Shown here piece by piece: positions 23,053-33,603 of a DNA stretch of 64,000 nucleotides. The notes under the pieces are model-generated. The model saw only the letters and a program-made list of their open reading frames with translations. It did not search any database and was not told the DNA's origin. A program made the translations under genes and the position numbers. Origin of the DNA: Scolanthus callimorphus (Eukaryota > Cnidaria > Anthozoa > Actiniaria > Edwardsiidae); the NCBI GenBank assembly GCA_033964015.1, contig CM066919.1, positions 24,623,204 through 24,687,203 on the forward strand, written 5' to 3'. Positions within the stretch are counted from its first letter, which is position 1, and each line of letters starts with the position of its first letter.

Positions 23053-24630
23053 ACTTCGCGGTTCAGATGTTTGTGCTAACATGTGCGTATATAAAGAAAG
23101 CTTTTCACGATCTGTTAGGCTGAATTGACTGTAATTTAGCCTTTCCATTTCATCCGGCAGCACTGTCCTTCACTTCTATTGTAAAAATGTCTCCCTAAAT
23201 TGCTTCAGCGCCCCCTCTAAATTGACAGAACAGCGACTGCCTTTCAGACAGCTAATCGGTAGGATAATGGATTAACGCGCATGTTTTCCTGGTAGCCTTT
23301 AAAATAGGTTGAACAACTTAATTCACGTGATATAAACTACGTTCCCTTATCGAAAACAAGCTATCTCGCTACCATTAAAACTAAACTGAATGTGAAGTTC
23401 TTCGCCCTGGAAGATCGGCATTTATACTGGTCTCTTCAAGGTTGGTGCCGTTCCTATACCTGCCCTGCTTTGTAGAAAGACTACTCGATAGTTATCAAAT
23501 GGGTTTCTATTCAAGGTCTTAAATATTGGGGTTTCATAGCGGTTGTTAAAGCAGGTCAGCTCAAGCAGGTTGGTATATTTTTTATAAAGTGCCTTATCCA
23601 TTATCGCTCGAGTAAAGTAACTTTCTCATCCCTGCTCGCAGAATTCCTCTCGCGCACTTTCCAATAGTCGTTCCCTCGATTTTAAAAAAATTTGAAAGCG
23701 ATAGAAATTTTTTTTGGTGCGGCGAAGCTTGTTGCTAGTACATTAAAAAACTACCTTCAAAATTCGTCATTTTACATTTTAGAGGGTGTAGTACCTTATT
23801 ACATTATCTTACAGGAAATGTTGCTTGATTTGTGCTGTCTTTTTCGGACGTTTATTTCTGTCATAGTCAAGTTGGTTGTGAAATATTCTGACAGCTGGTG
23901 CGCATGGGAGAAAACCTCAATTAACCTCGAAGTGAAAACTTGATTTCGCATCCTTATTGTGATTTCCACTTTACTCACGTTGTTTTCATTCAGAATCTAT
24001 TGAAAACTAGATGTCATTAGGTGGTAGGATTTTGCAATTATACTTTAGTCAGTTTTATGTGATAATTTAATTGCTTCCGAAAGAACCACAAATTACAATA
24101 AGGTCTTTTACGTATATTTAATTTGGCTTTGAACATTCCGGTCATTATTTTAACAAAACTGAAATATCTGTGTAAATTCTGCACGTAAGAAAGAAAATCT
24201 CAGTGTAGAGAGTGACGAATGAGAGAACCCACCGAAAGTAGCTTATTGGCACTATATCCCCCAAGCTTGGCCCTAAGACGCAAGTATATATCGACCTCAA
24301 CATCTGTTAGCCGGCGTTAGTTAACTCCAAGTACTAATATGGCATTAGAAAAATGCCCAATCAACAATTGTTGTGTATGTGTGGTTTCAAGGCGAGCCAA
24401 GTTCTTGCGGCCTTGTCAGCGATAGACAAACCCGTTGACGCAAATTACACCTTGCTCTACGAAGAGCACTCGAAACCCTGGCCAAGCTGATGGGCCTGGG
24501 GTTTCTTCCACATCAAGATGATGGTGTGTGGTACCCGGAAGAGGGCGTTCCTGTAATAACAAGTTCTTTCAAGTGGCAAGTTAACAAAAGTAATCATATG
24601 CGCGAAAGCGAGTGCCCGACATTTGCGAGT
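23053..24630. other. Intergenic sequence, nothing recognised
   Basis: Short open frames only; no motif recognised. Confidence 0.5.
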
Positions 24631-24639
24631 TCCTTGGCT

Positions 24640-24880
24640 GATTACATTTTTAAACCGCACCGGTCCCCCCTCCCCTGGAATTTCCAACCTCATAAAGGAC
24701 CCCCTCCCCTGGAATTTCCATTTTTTTCTGGCGAAATACCCCTGGAAAATCAATTTTTGGATAAAATGTCCCTGGAAAGTCACCTTTTACCCCTCCTCCT
24801 TCCTAGTCCAGTTTCCAGACACCCTCCCGTGGAATTTCCAGAGTCCAATACAACCTCCCTGGAAAACTTTCCGTAGGTCC
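24640..24880. repeat. Irregular repeats of CCCCTGGAATTTCCA
   Basis: CCCCTCCCCTGGAATTTCCA or close variants occur near 24664 and 24702, then decayed forms (CCCCTGGAAAATCA, TCCCTGGAAAGTCA, CTCCCGTGGAATTTCCA) to about 24865. The palindromic core TGGAATTTCCA is conserved. The open frames across it are by-products of the repeat. Confidence 0.6.
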
Positions 24881-24979
24881 TCAACCCCCGGTGCGTTTTA
24901 AAAATGCAATCGGCCTATGTTTCCTAACATTTGTTAGTGGCGAGTTTACGACAGATGTTTGTGCCGAAAAAGTAGCAAA

Positions 24980-25270
24980 CTTCCGAGAGTTGTGAGTGGC
25001 ATAAATTGAAAGGAAGTAGCGAGTACCCGAAAGGCGATTGTGCCAGAGAGTAGCACTTTTTCTACTGAAGCGAGTGCCGAATGTTTCGAGTTCCCGACAA
25101 GCGAGTCTCAACTCCAGATGCGACTGCTCGAATGTAGCGACGTCTATACTGAAGCGAGTACCCTAAAGTTGCGAGTTCCCGGCAAGCAAATCCCAGTAGA
25201 AGCGAGTGCCAAAAGTATAGCAACTTTGAGACAAGCACACGCCCCAAAGTTGTATTCCAAAGAGAAGCGA
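24980..25270. repeat. Degenerate repeats built on GCGAGTNCC
   Basis: Variants of AGCGAGTGCC and GCGAGTTCCCG-CAAGC recur about ten times. A longer block, ACTGAAGCGAGTRCC followed by GCGAGTTCCCGRCAAGC, repeats about 85 bp apart (near 25062 and 25147). Confidence 0.5.
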
Positions 25271-25549
25271 GTCCTGGAACGCACCGATAACGTTCGCACG
25301 TCGACGAAGGCTAAGAGTCCTCGGTTTCAGACAATCCTGGAGAGGAATTTGGAAATCGTCCCATATCTGACACCATTTTTATGCTGTGGATAACACTGAG
25401 TTCACCCACGGAATGACTCTTACACAGCAATTTAAAAAAAACGGCGCCACGACCATAAAGACACTGAGGGTGGTCACTGCCAGAGGTTTTGTCCTTAGTG
25501 TGTCTTCAAGATTAAAATGGTAGAGATGATCCTCGTCTTGTCTTGTATC

Positions 25550-25954
25550 AGCTCTCCGTGTCACGCAAGTTCACTGTGTTTTGAACTGCCCCATAGCTCT
25601 CCGTGTCACGCAAGTTCACTGTGTTTTGAACTGCCCCATAGCTCTCCGTGTCACGCAAGTTCACTGTGTTTTGAACTGCCCCATAGCTCTCCGTGTCACG
25701 CAAGTTCACTGTGTTTTGAGCTGCCCCATAGCTCTCCGTGTCACGCAAGGTCACTGTGTTTTGAACTGCCCCATAGCTCTCCGTGTCACGCAAGTTCACT
25801 GTGTTTTGAACTGCCCCATAGCTCTCCGTGTCACGCAAGTTCACTGTGTTTTGAACTGCCCCATAGCTCTCCGTGTCACGCAAGTTCACTGTGTTTTGAA
25901 CTGCCCCATAGCTTTCCGTGTCACGCAAGTTCACTGTGTTTTGAGCTGCCCCAT
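25550..25954. repeat. Minisatellite: nine exact-length 45-bp units
   Basis: Units start at 25550, 25595, 25640, 25685, 25730, 25775, 25820, 25865 and 25910, all 45 bp, with at most one or two substitutions each. Because 45 is divisible by three, open frames persist in several frames on both strands (15-residue periodic peptides). Nothing suggests that these are translated. Confidence 0.97.
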
Positions 25955-26588
25955 GGTGCCTGGCAAATTACTAGGACTTGTCTTCCCTATAAAGGCGAAA
26001 ATCGCGACTTTAACTCATCGAATATTGTTGTTTTGATGCTAAAGTAATGAGTCGATGAATTCTCCAAACTTGGGGTAAAAGCTTTGAGTTTCAATAATAA
26101 ATTGAACTGTCTAATAGTCACCGATTTCACGGGTTTCGCGGCTTGAGAAAATCAAGCTAAAATTATTCCCAAATAAGGATCAATTTGAAGTTACTAACTT
26201 CACTAGAAGTGAGATATGTGTGAATTCGCACAATATTCGACTGATTTCTTGTTGAAATGCTTGGATATTTTCTCATACAAGCCATTGACTGCTCAACTTC
26301 GCACCACAGAAGCCATAGCCTGTGTACACCCGCTACTAACATACAAATCTCGATTTGCCGGTATCGAGTGTTTTGCCAGGCTCCGGACAAGCTGCTCAGC
26401 AAAAAGGAACCTGTGTACGAAACTAGAGATGACCATCAGATATCCTAAAAGAGAACTTTAAAAATGCGTATTGGTCCATTCCCCAAAATCTTGTAGTTTT
26501 CAATAGTTTCTCTGCTATCATTGGTAAAATAACGCACGAAAGAATACAGTGATGTGCTATAAGATTATTCAAAGCTTCAGGAGACTAG
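25955..26588. other. Intergenic sequence, nothing recognised
   Basis: Flank of the retrotransposon insertion. The 5-bp target ACTAG is at 26584-26588. Confidence 0.5.
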
Positions 26589-27008
26589 TGTTTCGCACTT
26601 TGGGCGAGGGTGATTATCCAACAAAGAACTACACAGATTTGTGGTTTCTGTACTTCATTCTCGTAGATTCTGTAGAGTCAAACTGACATAAATTACATTA
26701 GTTACCGTTTATTTACAATATTCTTATCTCCGTTGTCTGCCGTGTAAATTGATGATTATACTTACAACTTGTTTGATCCATGTAGCCTTGATCCTTTACA
26801 TTTCATTTTTTTTTTAGTTATTTTATTTTTTTGTGTAAAATAAACTGTTCAACTCAGTTTACTGAATGCGCCGCGGGTCTGTGACTTTTGGGCGTTTTTA
26901 TATTGTCAATGACGTAATATCTCATCTCTTATTGGCTGAGACTGTAACTGATGACGTAATATCTCATCTCTGGTTGGTTGAGACTTTAACATCGGAATGT
27001 GCATAACA
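26589..27008 (-). repeat. 3' LTR of the BEL/Pao element
   Basis: 420 bp, identical to the other LTR except for one fewer T in a poly-T run. It is 3' with respect to element transcription. Confidence 0.95.
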
Positions 27009-27016
27009 CTCCCCCT
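27009..27016 (-). promoter_or_regulatory. Polypurine tract of the BEL/Pao element
   Basis: AGGGGGAG on the minus strand, immediately upstream of the 3' LTR terminus TGTTATG. This is the expected site for plus-strand DNA priming. Confidence 0.8.
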
Positions 27017-27100
27017 AGGTGCGGAGATATTCGAGCAGCTATTTGTCCTATTCTAAACTATTTACTGGGTCTATGTATTAATAATAACTGATAATAAAGT

Positions 27101-29548
27101 CTAATGCTCGAGTTCCTCTTTTGTCGCAATGAGACAAAGTTTGTGGATAGGTCTCTCGTAGATCCCTTCTCCCATCTTGATTCTTGCCTTGCGTACAAAC
27201 CCATCTTTTCCAGGAAAGACTTCCGTTACAAGGGCCATTTTCCATTTCCTTCGGGGCGTTGCTTCGATTTCCAACACAAGGTCTCCTACTTGTAAGTTCT
27301 CTCTTGGGTGGAACCACTTGTTTCTTGGGAGTAATGTAGGAGCAAAGTACTTTTGCCAGGCGACCCAGAATTCTGCAATTCTCTGTTGGGTACTTCGTGC
27401 CAGGTGTCTCGGATTCACTTTCTCCTCAACTTCCGGTGCAGGTGGTGAGATATGGCTTCCCATGAGAATATCATTTGGTGTAATCGGCGGGCTCTCCCAT
27501 ATGTCATTCGAACTGGGGTACAGTGGTCTACTGTTTACGATGTATGTTATTTCTGCTAGAGTTGTTCGCCACTGTTCTTCTGTGAATGGTCTGTTTAGGC
27601 AGGTTGCATTGATTGCTTGGCGGACAGATTTTATCAAACTCTCTACTACCCCATTCATATGGCTAGCGCGAGGAGTGTTCCAATCCCACTCGAACTGACA
27701 TGAATATTCGTCACCTAGGACACGCTTCACGTTTTCCACATCCCATTCTTTCATCATTTCAGCAAGGTATACTTGTGAGCCTGTGAAGTTAGTTCCACAA
27801 TCAGACCAGCACAATGAGGGATGTCCTCTCAAGCTTGCAAATCTCCTAAAGGCCATTATGAATGTGTCAGCACTTTTATCTGTACAGAGCTCTAAGTGCA
27901 CTGCGCGTGACGTCATGCATGTAAATATGATAACTTGAGCTTCTTTGATTGTTTTTCTGTTAAGTTTGATTTGGATTGGTCCAAACATATCCATGGCTGT
28001 ATGTGCAAAAACTGGTAAATTTGTGCCAACACGAATGGTTGGGATCTGTCCCATGAGTTGTTCTAAGGGCCTTCTGCGCAATTTCTTACAGATGACGCAC
28101 TCTCTAGTGAGCTGTTTGGCGATTCCACGTACACCAATTATCCAATATTTCCTTCTACTTTCATGCATTAGGCGTTTATACCCACAGTGTCCTTGGGTTT
28201 CGTGTATGTGTTTCATAAGATACTTTACTAGTATGTTATTTCGAGGCAGGATTATTGGGTTTCTCATATCTGTGGGAAGTGTGCGTATATTCTCCAATCT
28301 TCCGTGCGCACGCAGAATTCCGTCATCATCTTTCGATGCCATCAGTTTCTTGTCTAACTTGTTGCAGTCTACTTCTCGCTGGCACCATCTATACATCTGA
28401 TTTTCTGCTTCTTTCAGCTCTACTGCGGTTAGGGAATCTGTTCTCTTGGTCTTCTTTCTTGTGTTATTCACAAATCTTAACACCCATGCCAGAGTTTTCC
28501 TTGCTTTGTTGAACGTAGAGCACACGGTGGTCAGATGCTTTAGGACTTCGTTAGGTTCTCGTGATGCTTGATTATTCTCAGCTTGATCTACGGCGTGTAC
28601 GTCACTCTTCATCTCCTTTGTTGCTTCGCAACTTGATACTTCCTCTGATTCTTCAAAGGGCGGCCAGTCCTCTTCAGGGAGCTTTAGAAACTCTGGGCCG
28701 TCTATCCATTCTTGCAACTGGTTTTCTTTGATCCCTCTAGTTAGGGCGTCAGCAGGGTTGTAGGCGGTTCTGATGTATCTAAACGTCTCTGTCTCCATTG
28801 TCTCTTGAACTTCCGCTACTCTGACTGACACAAAGGGTTTGAATTTCTTTGGTGGTGTCTTTATCCATTTGAGAACTGTCGTGGAGTCTAACCAGAACAC
28901 TTTCTTGCACGTGTTTATCTCTGCGAATGACAAAGCTTCTTTGCAGCTGGCGTATAATCTGGTAAGGGAAAGACATCCCATCAACTCAAGACGTGGGATA
29001 GTCTTCTTTTTCAAGGGAGCCACAAATGCCTTGGCCATTATTGGTACACTTGTGTATGTTTGGTCTCTCAGTTTCCACCTCAGAAATAAAACTGCACCAT
29101 ACGCTTTGTCTCCGCCATCACTGAAACCGTGGATTTCTGGTTGACCGACTGCATTGTCCGGACGGAGCTGTCTCTTGAATTCGAAAGATAAGAGCTGGTT
29201 CAAAACTTCAATGTTTTGTATCCACTTGTTCTGTACATCTGCAGTTAGCATTTCATCCCAAGAAAGGCCAGAACTCCAGAGCTCTTGTAGATCAATCCTC
29301 ATCTCTATAGTCACTGGAAGAGCGAGGCCAAGCGGGTCCCATAATTGGGCGAGGCACTTCAGACATTCTCTTTTCGTCAGTAGAGTTAATCCGGCTCTGA
29401 TTTCTTCTTTCTTGAATGTAAATACATCTTCTTTCTTCTTCCATATATGTCCAAGAAATGTCGTGGTCTCTTCCTCTGTCTGGTTTCGCATTGGAATGCC
29501 AGGCTTTGACTTGGAATTTCCCCTTGTCCAATATGGCGTCAATTTCAT
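27101..29548 (-). pseudogene. BEL/Pao pol, downstream part: RNase H and integrase (815 codons)
   Basis: The frame is open to the stop at 27101. RNase H carries candidate catalytic Asp144 (HGFSDGG), Glu188 (LELMG) and Asp221 (FWLDSTT). The integrase zinc domain has His449, His454, Cys484 and Cys487. The integrase core has Asp520 (TAMDMFG), Asp583 (WSDCGTNF) and Glu636 (NGVVESLIKS), then a C-terminal domain with WFHPRENLQVGDLVL. The first 24 or so residues are out of frame relative to the family. Family-like sequence begins near 29476, and the Met at 29548 is not a natural start. The RNase H and integrase residues look intact, so those domains could have been functional very recently. Confidence 0.85.
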
Positions 29549-29671
29549 TTGTTACTTTCTTTGCGTCATTTTCGTTTCTTCGCGAGCCTTCAGGGTACTC
29601 GTGTTGTGCGGATTTCGCTAAGGTGTTGATCGCCCCTGTGGCGATGTCTGGAGCTGGCTTGTCTCCGAAAT

Positions 29672-32209
29672 TTAATCTGATCCACTGGAAGATTCTTGGT
29701 TGTTCTTCAGTCTCGGTTCGCCAAGAAAGCGGTGGAACTTTTGATCATCAGGATGTATGAGCACCTGGTTAAACATCTTGCGAACGTCTCCACAAAAGGC
29801 AACTCGGTCCCAGCGCCACGCGGTCAACACATTTGGAAGGCTGTTAATATAGTTAGGCCCCTTCTCGAGATGGTCATTTAGCGACTTGCCGTCTGGTCCC
29901 TTAGCTGAGGCGTCGAAAACAAGGCGCACAGTAGTAGATCTTTCTGGTGTAAATACGGCCTGTAATGGGAGGTACCATTCCGGTTCGTCGTGCTTCACAT
30001 CATTATTTGGGATCTCGGTCACGAAATCTTGCTCAATCAGCTTGTCTATTTCACCTTGGATAACATCGAGGCAGTTCTTTCTCTGGAATGTTTTCTCAGA
30101 TGAGATCATTCTTCGGTGTGCGATTTCGTAGTTACTTTTCTGCGGGGGTCCTGTGTCTTTCCAGGGCATGCGCACTTGAACTCTCCCATTCACCATTTGG
30201 GTGGAGTCTGTGATAGCTTTGACAAACTTGTTCTCTTTCAAGGTGCTATCTTCACATGTACAAAGTTCTGTAGGTTTCACACCAAGCAAATCTTGAGTTA
30301 ACAGAGTCTTCATATCTTCGACTGCGCTGACTGTTCCGATGTCTACCGAGTGGATAACGCTGTCGACTTGTCCAAGTAAATACCAACCGAAGAGGTTCCG
30401 TTTTGCAATAGGCTCTTCAGGATTTCCGCGCATTACGTGAACGTCAATAAAAGCTTCAGCAATATCCGTACCAATCAGCAAATCAACTTTCCCCCCTGAT
30501 AAATAGAGTTTATTTGCGATAGTTCTTAAATGTTCGTATTTCTCTACAGCTTGCTTTGACACAGTTTTTGCGGGATTACAAGGCGTGGTTACAGTGTACA
30601 CAGACACATTCTTTTCGATACTTTCGTCTAGTGGCGATACAATTGTAATGTTTACAATCTCTGATTCTTCAGATTTTTGTTTTCCGCCGGCCAAATTCAT
30701 AGTGAGGTGTGTTTTACATCCAGAAATCCCTAGCTTATTGGCGACATTTTTTGAAACAAAACTAGTATTTGATCCGCTATCTATCATAGCGACTACTTCT
30801 GTGTAGTTTCCGTCGTCGTCTTTAATCTTCACTTTCTGTATTGGACATATTCCTGGACAAATACCGTCTCCTTGAACGTGGCTGTTAGTGGTGCGGTTAT
30901 CTCTTTGAAAGGGTGGAGCTGAAGGATTCAAACTGGCGTCATTCGCTTGTCTTGCATAGAAGTTATCGGAATGCAGTGATCTATGGTGTCTCCTCTCACA
31001 CTTGTTACACGTACTACCATCTGATTTGTTGCAGTTGTTGGTGTGGTGGGATTTTAGACACTTTCTACATCGCTTGTTTCGCCTTACGATATCCCACTTT
31101 TCATCTACCGTCGCGGCTTGATATAACGGACATGCGGCTAAAAGGTGTTTTGATGTGCATCCAAGCGGACAGTCGTCGTCACTCGAAGTTGTTGTGTCTG
31201 AAACACGTTCTGACGTATTGATATCTGATCGAGACTCAGAAATTGGTTTTCCGCGCGAACGCAAAGCAGCCTCTTTATTGAGCCATTCAATGAGGTTTGT
31301 TATGTTTTCAGGCTCTCTCGCGCGCGCCATTTCTCTGCCAAACGCCACATTATCATTTGTTTCCAATTTAGCTAATAACTGCGACATTACAAACGGAGCT
31401 TCTACAGATTCAGTGACTGCACAACCATTCAGTTCCATATTATTACTGAAACTCATTATCTTGGCAGCATAGCGTGCAAGTGATTTTCCGTCGCTTTTCA
31501 CTGATTTATAGGAACTTATATCTTTAAGAATATCATCCATCAACTTGCGCTTATTCTCAAATTCTATGTCAAGCATTTCCCAAGCCTGTTTAATAGTATG
31601 ACAGTACTTGATTTGGTTTGTCCAAAATAGGTTTTTGGGAAGAGCTTTGCGTAAGCGTTGTAATTGTTCATCACGATCCTGCTTATATTTCACCATACAA
31701 GAATTAAACTCATACTTCCATGTTGCGTAAGATTTTCTATCACCGTCCCAACTTGGTACTGGTAATTTTTCCAGCCCGTGATTATGATTACTCTGTTTAT
31801 CATTTAACGCAGTGACCATCTTTTGCAATGCGCTATTCATTGTTTCCAAACTGTCAGTTACAACGCTTTGGTGAAGAGTTTTAAAATTCCCCTCCTTCTT
31901 CTGATAACTTGCAAATGTTTTGGTACAATTCAAGTAAACATTCTTAATTTTCTTACTAGAGTCAGCGTTTTCTGTAACAAGCGGGTCTTCTGGGTCAGTT
32001 TTCAGATCAATAAATTTATCATTAATCACATCCACTTGATCTTTAAAATAACGGTATTTGCTTTCAATCTTCTTGTAAACATTCTCAAGAGTTTGAAGTT
32101 CAGGCTCTATTGCAATTAGTAATTCAAATTCTTCAATAAGGTCATACATTGACAAAGCAGCATTGTCACGTTTGGCTGATAATGAAGTCAAATCTGGCTT
32201 CGGCGGCAT
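29672..32209 (-). pseudogene. BEL/Pao gag-pol, upstream part: Gag, protease and start of RT (845 codons)
   Basis: The Met at 32209 begins a Gag-like N-terminal region (1 to about 330). Cys/His-rich knuckles follow (347-414, including CRKCLKSHHTNNC and CNKCERRHH), then an aspartic protease with Asp-Ser-Gly at 477-479 (AMIDSGSNTSF), then the start of RT (about 740 on), including the fingers motif VRLVFDASAK and RT motif A with Asp808 (FCGDVRKMF). Near residue 829 (about 29725) the frame leaves the family pattern and ends at a stop at 29672. About 200 bp between here and the downstream frame continue the RT in another frame. No YxDD catalytic box is visible in any frame of 29470-29730. Confidence 0.85.
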
Positions 32210-32413
32210 TGTTCAAAATTCAGTTTGGACTAGTCACTTATATATTTCAACAAACGTGTAAAGTGAATTTGAGTTGAACGAGTACTTTTGTTTAACAGAT
32301 ACAACTCGCCTGACCGACGTCTTGCGGCTTGCTTATTTGCAGCTTTAAACCTTCGTCTTGCTGCTTGCCATCTTGCGGCTTTAGTTGAATAATCCAACAT
32401 TCAAGTTTTTGAC

Positions 32414-32834
32414 TGTTTCGCACTTTGGGCGAGGGTGATTATCCAACAAAGAACTACACAGATTTGTGGTTTCTGTACTTCATTCTCGTAGATTCTGTAG
32501 AGTCAAACTGACATAAATTACATTAGTTACCGTTTATTTACAATATTCTTATCTCCGTTGTCTGCCGTGTAAATTGATGATTATACTTACAACTTGTTTG
32601 ATCCATGTAGCCTTGATCCTTTACATTTCATTTTTTTTTTAGTTATTTTATTTTTTTTGTGTAAAATAAACTGTTCAACTCAGTTTACTGAATGCGCCGC
32701 GGGTCTGTGACTTTTGGGCGTTTTTATATTGTCAATGACGTAATATCTCATCTCTTATTGGCTGAGACTGTAACTGATGACGTAATATCTCATCTCTGGT
32801 TGGTTGAGACTTTAACATCGGAATGTGCATAACA
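32414..32834 (-). repeat. 5' LTR of the BEL/Pao element
   Basis: 421 bp. Read on the minus strand, U3 contains two copies of a 20-bp block carrying TTACGTCA (CRE/ATF type) 42 bp apart, a CCAAT box (AGCCAATAAG) and a TATAAAA box (equivalent to 26896-26902 in the other LTR). AATAAA occurs further on in the poly-A-rich part. This is a complete pol II promoter. Confidence 0.93.
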
Positions 32835-33111
32835 ACTAGATTCCGAAAAAAAAAAGCGATATCGCACGAGTCGCTTTTTTTAACATGGCTGATTGGAGGT
32901 GGTTGTATAGGAAGAAAAGGATTACGTAATAGTTGCCGGGGAAATAATTATATTTCCAAAAACGCTATAATATTGCAACTCAAGTGTCGCGAAATATGCG
33001 CACCACAAATTTGCGAATTAAACACGCCCCGAAACGTAACATAGTAGCTGTAAGTGCAATCGAAGTGGACGTAAACAAGACTTCAGCTGTAATTATACAA
33101 CAAGTAGAGTG
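32835..33111. other. Flank of the retrotransposon, nothing recognised
   Basis: Right copy of the target site ACTAG, then AT-rich sequence. Confidence 0.5.
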
Positions 33112-33603
33112 AAAAATGCCCTCCTCGGAGCTTCTTTAGCTAAACTAGTAAAATCTAAGCTGACCACAATGTGAAGCGCAATGAATAAGGTTTACACTTG
33201 AAACAAAGTGAATTGTTAGCAGTGTTTAGCGGCTGACGGTAAGTTAAGTAAACTTGGTGGGAAGCATGTAGAACACGTCAGTAAAAAATGCCCTCCTCGG
33301 AGTTTCTTAGTAAAATCTAAGGTGACCATAATGTCCGAAGCGCATTGAATAAGGTTTACACTTGAACGAAGTGAAGTTAGCAGTGTTTAGCGGCTGACGT
33401 TAAGTAAACTTGGTGGGAAGCATGTAGAAACACGTCAGTAAAAAATGCCCTCCTCGGAGTTTCTTAGTAAAATCTAAGCTGACCACAATATGAAGCGCAA
33501 TGAATAAGGTTTAAATACACGTGAAACAAAGTGAAGTTAGCAGTGTTTAGCGGCTGACGTTAAGTAAACTTGGTGGGAAGCATATAGAAACACGCAGAGT
33601 AAA
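33112..33603. repeat. Three-copy tandem repeat, about 150-180 bp units
   Basis: AAAAATGCCCTCCTCGGAG starts each unit (33112, 33294, 33441). Shared blocks are AGTAAAATCTAAG-TGACCA, AATAAGGTTTA, AGCAGTGTTTAGCGGCTGACG and AAACTTGGTGGGAAGCAT. The units differ by small indels. Function unknown. Confidence 0.9.

Larger units (their letters stand above)
26589..32834 (-). mobile_element. BEL/Pao LTR retrotransposon, full length but with a broken RT
   Basis: 6246 bp. The LTRs at 26589-27008 and 32414-32834 begin TG and end CA, and ACTAG is duplicated exactly on both sides (26584-26588 and 32835-32839). A purine tract (AGGGGGAG on the minus strand, 27009-27016) abuts the 3' LTR. Internal domains in order on the minus strand are Gag-like region, zinc knuckles, aspartic protease, RT, RNase H, HHCC zinc domain and DDE integrase core. 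Protease before RT with integrase last, together with the Gag and integrase sequence style, identifies BEL/Pao (Belpaoviridae in virus taxonomy). The LTRs differ by a single T in a homopolymer, so the insertion is very young. No envelope-like frame is present. RT is interrupted (see the two CDS entries), so this copy is unlikely to move on its own. Confidence 0.95.

Noticed and set aside
24490..24901. Pro-rich frames of 128 and 92 codons
   Set aside because: Products of the CCCCTGGAATTTCCA repeat, without independent evidence of coding.
25517..26047. Repeat-protein frames, and a CRISPR-like look
   Set aside because: The 45-bp units are contiguous with no spacers, so it is not a CRISPR array; the frames follow from a period divisible by three.
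27177..29621. Several plus-strand frames over 85-170 codons
   Set aside because: Antisense shadows of the BEL/Pao pol gene.
29548..29672. Idea that the gap between the two BEL/Pao frames is programmed frameshifting
   Set aside because: The two long frames are in the same phase with a stop between, and the intervening RT sequence needs two separate shifts and lacks YxDD; damage explains this better than recoding.
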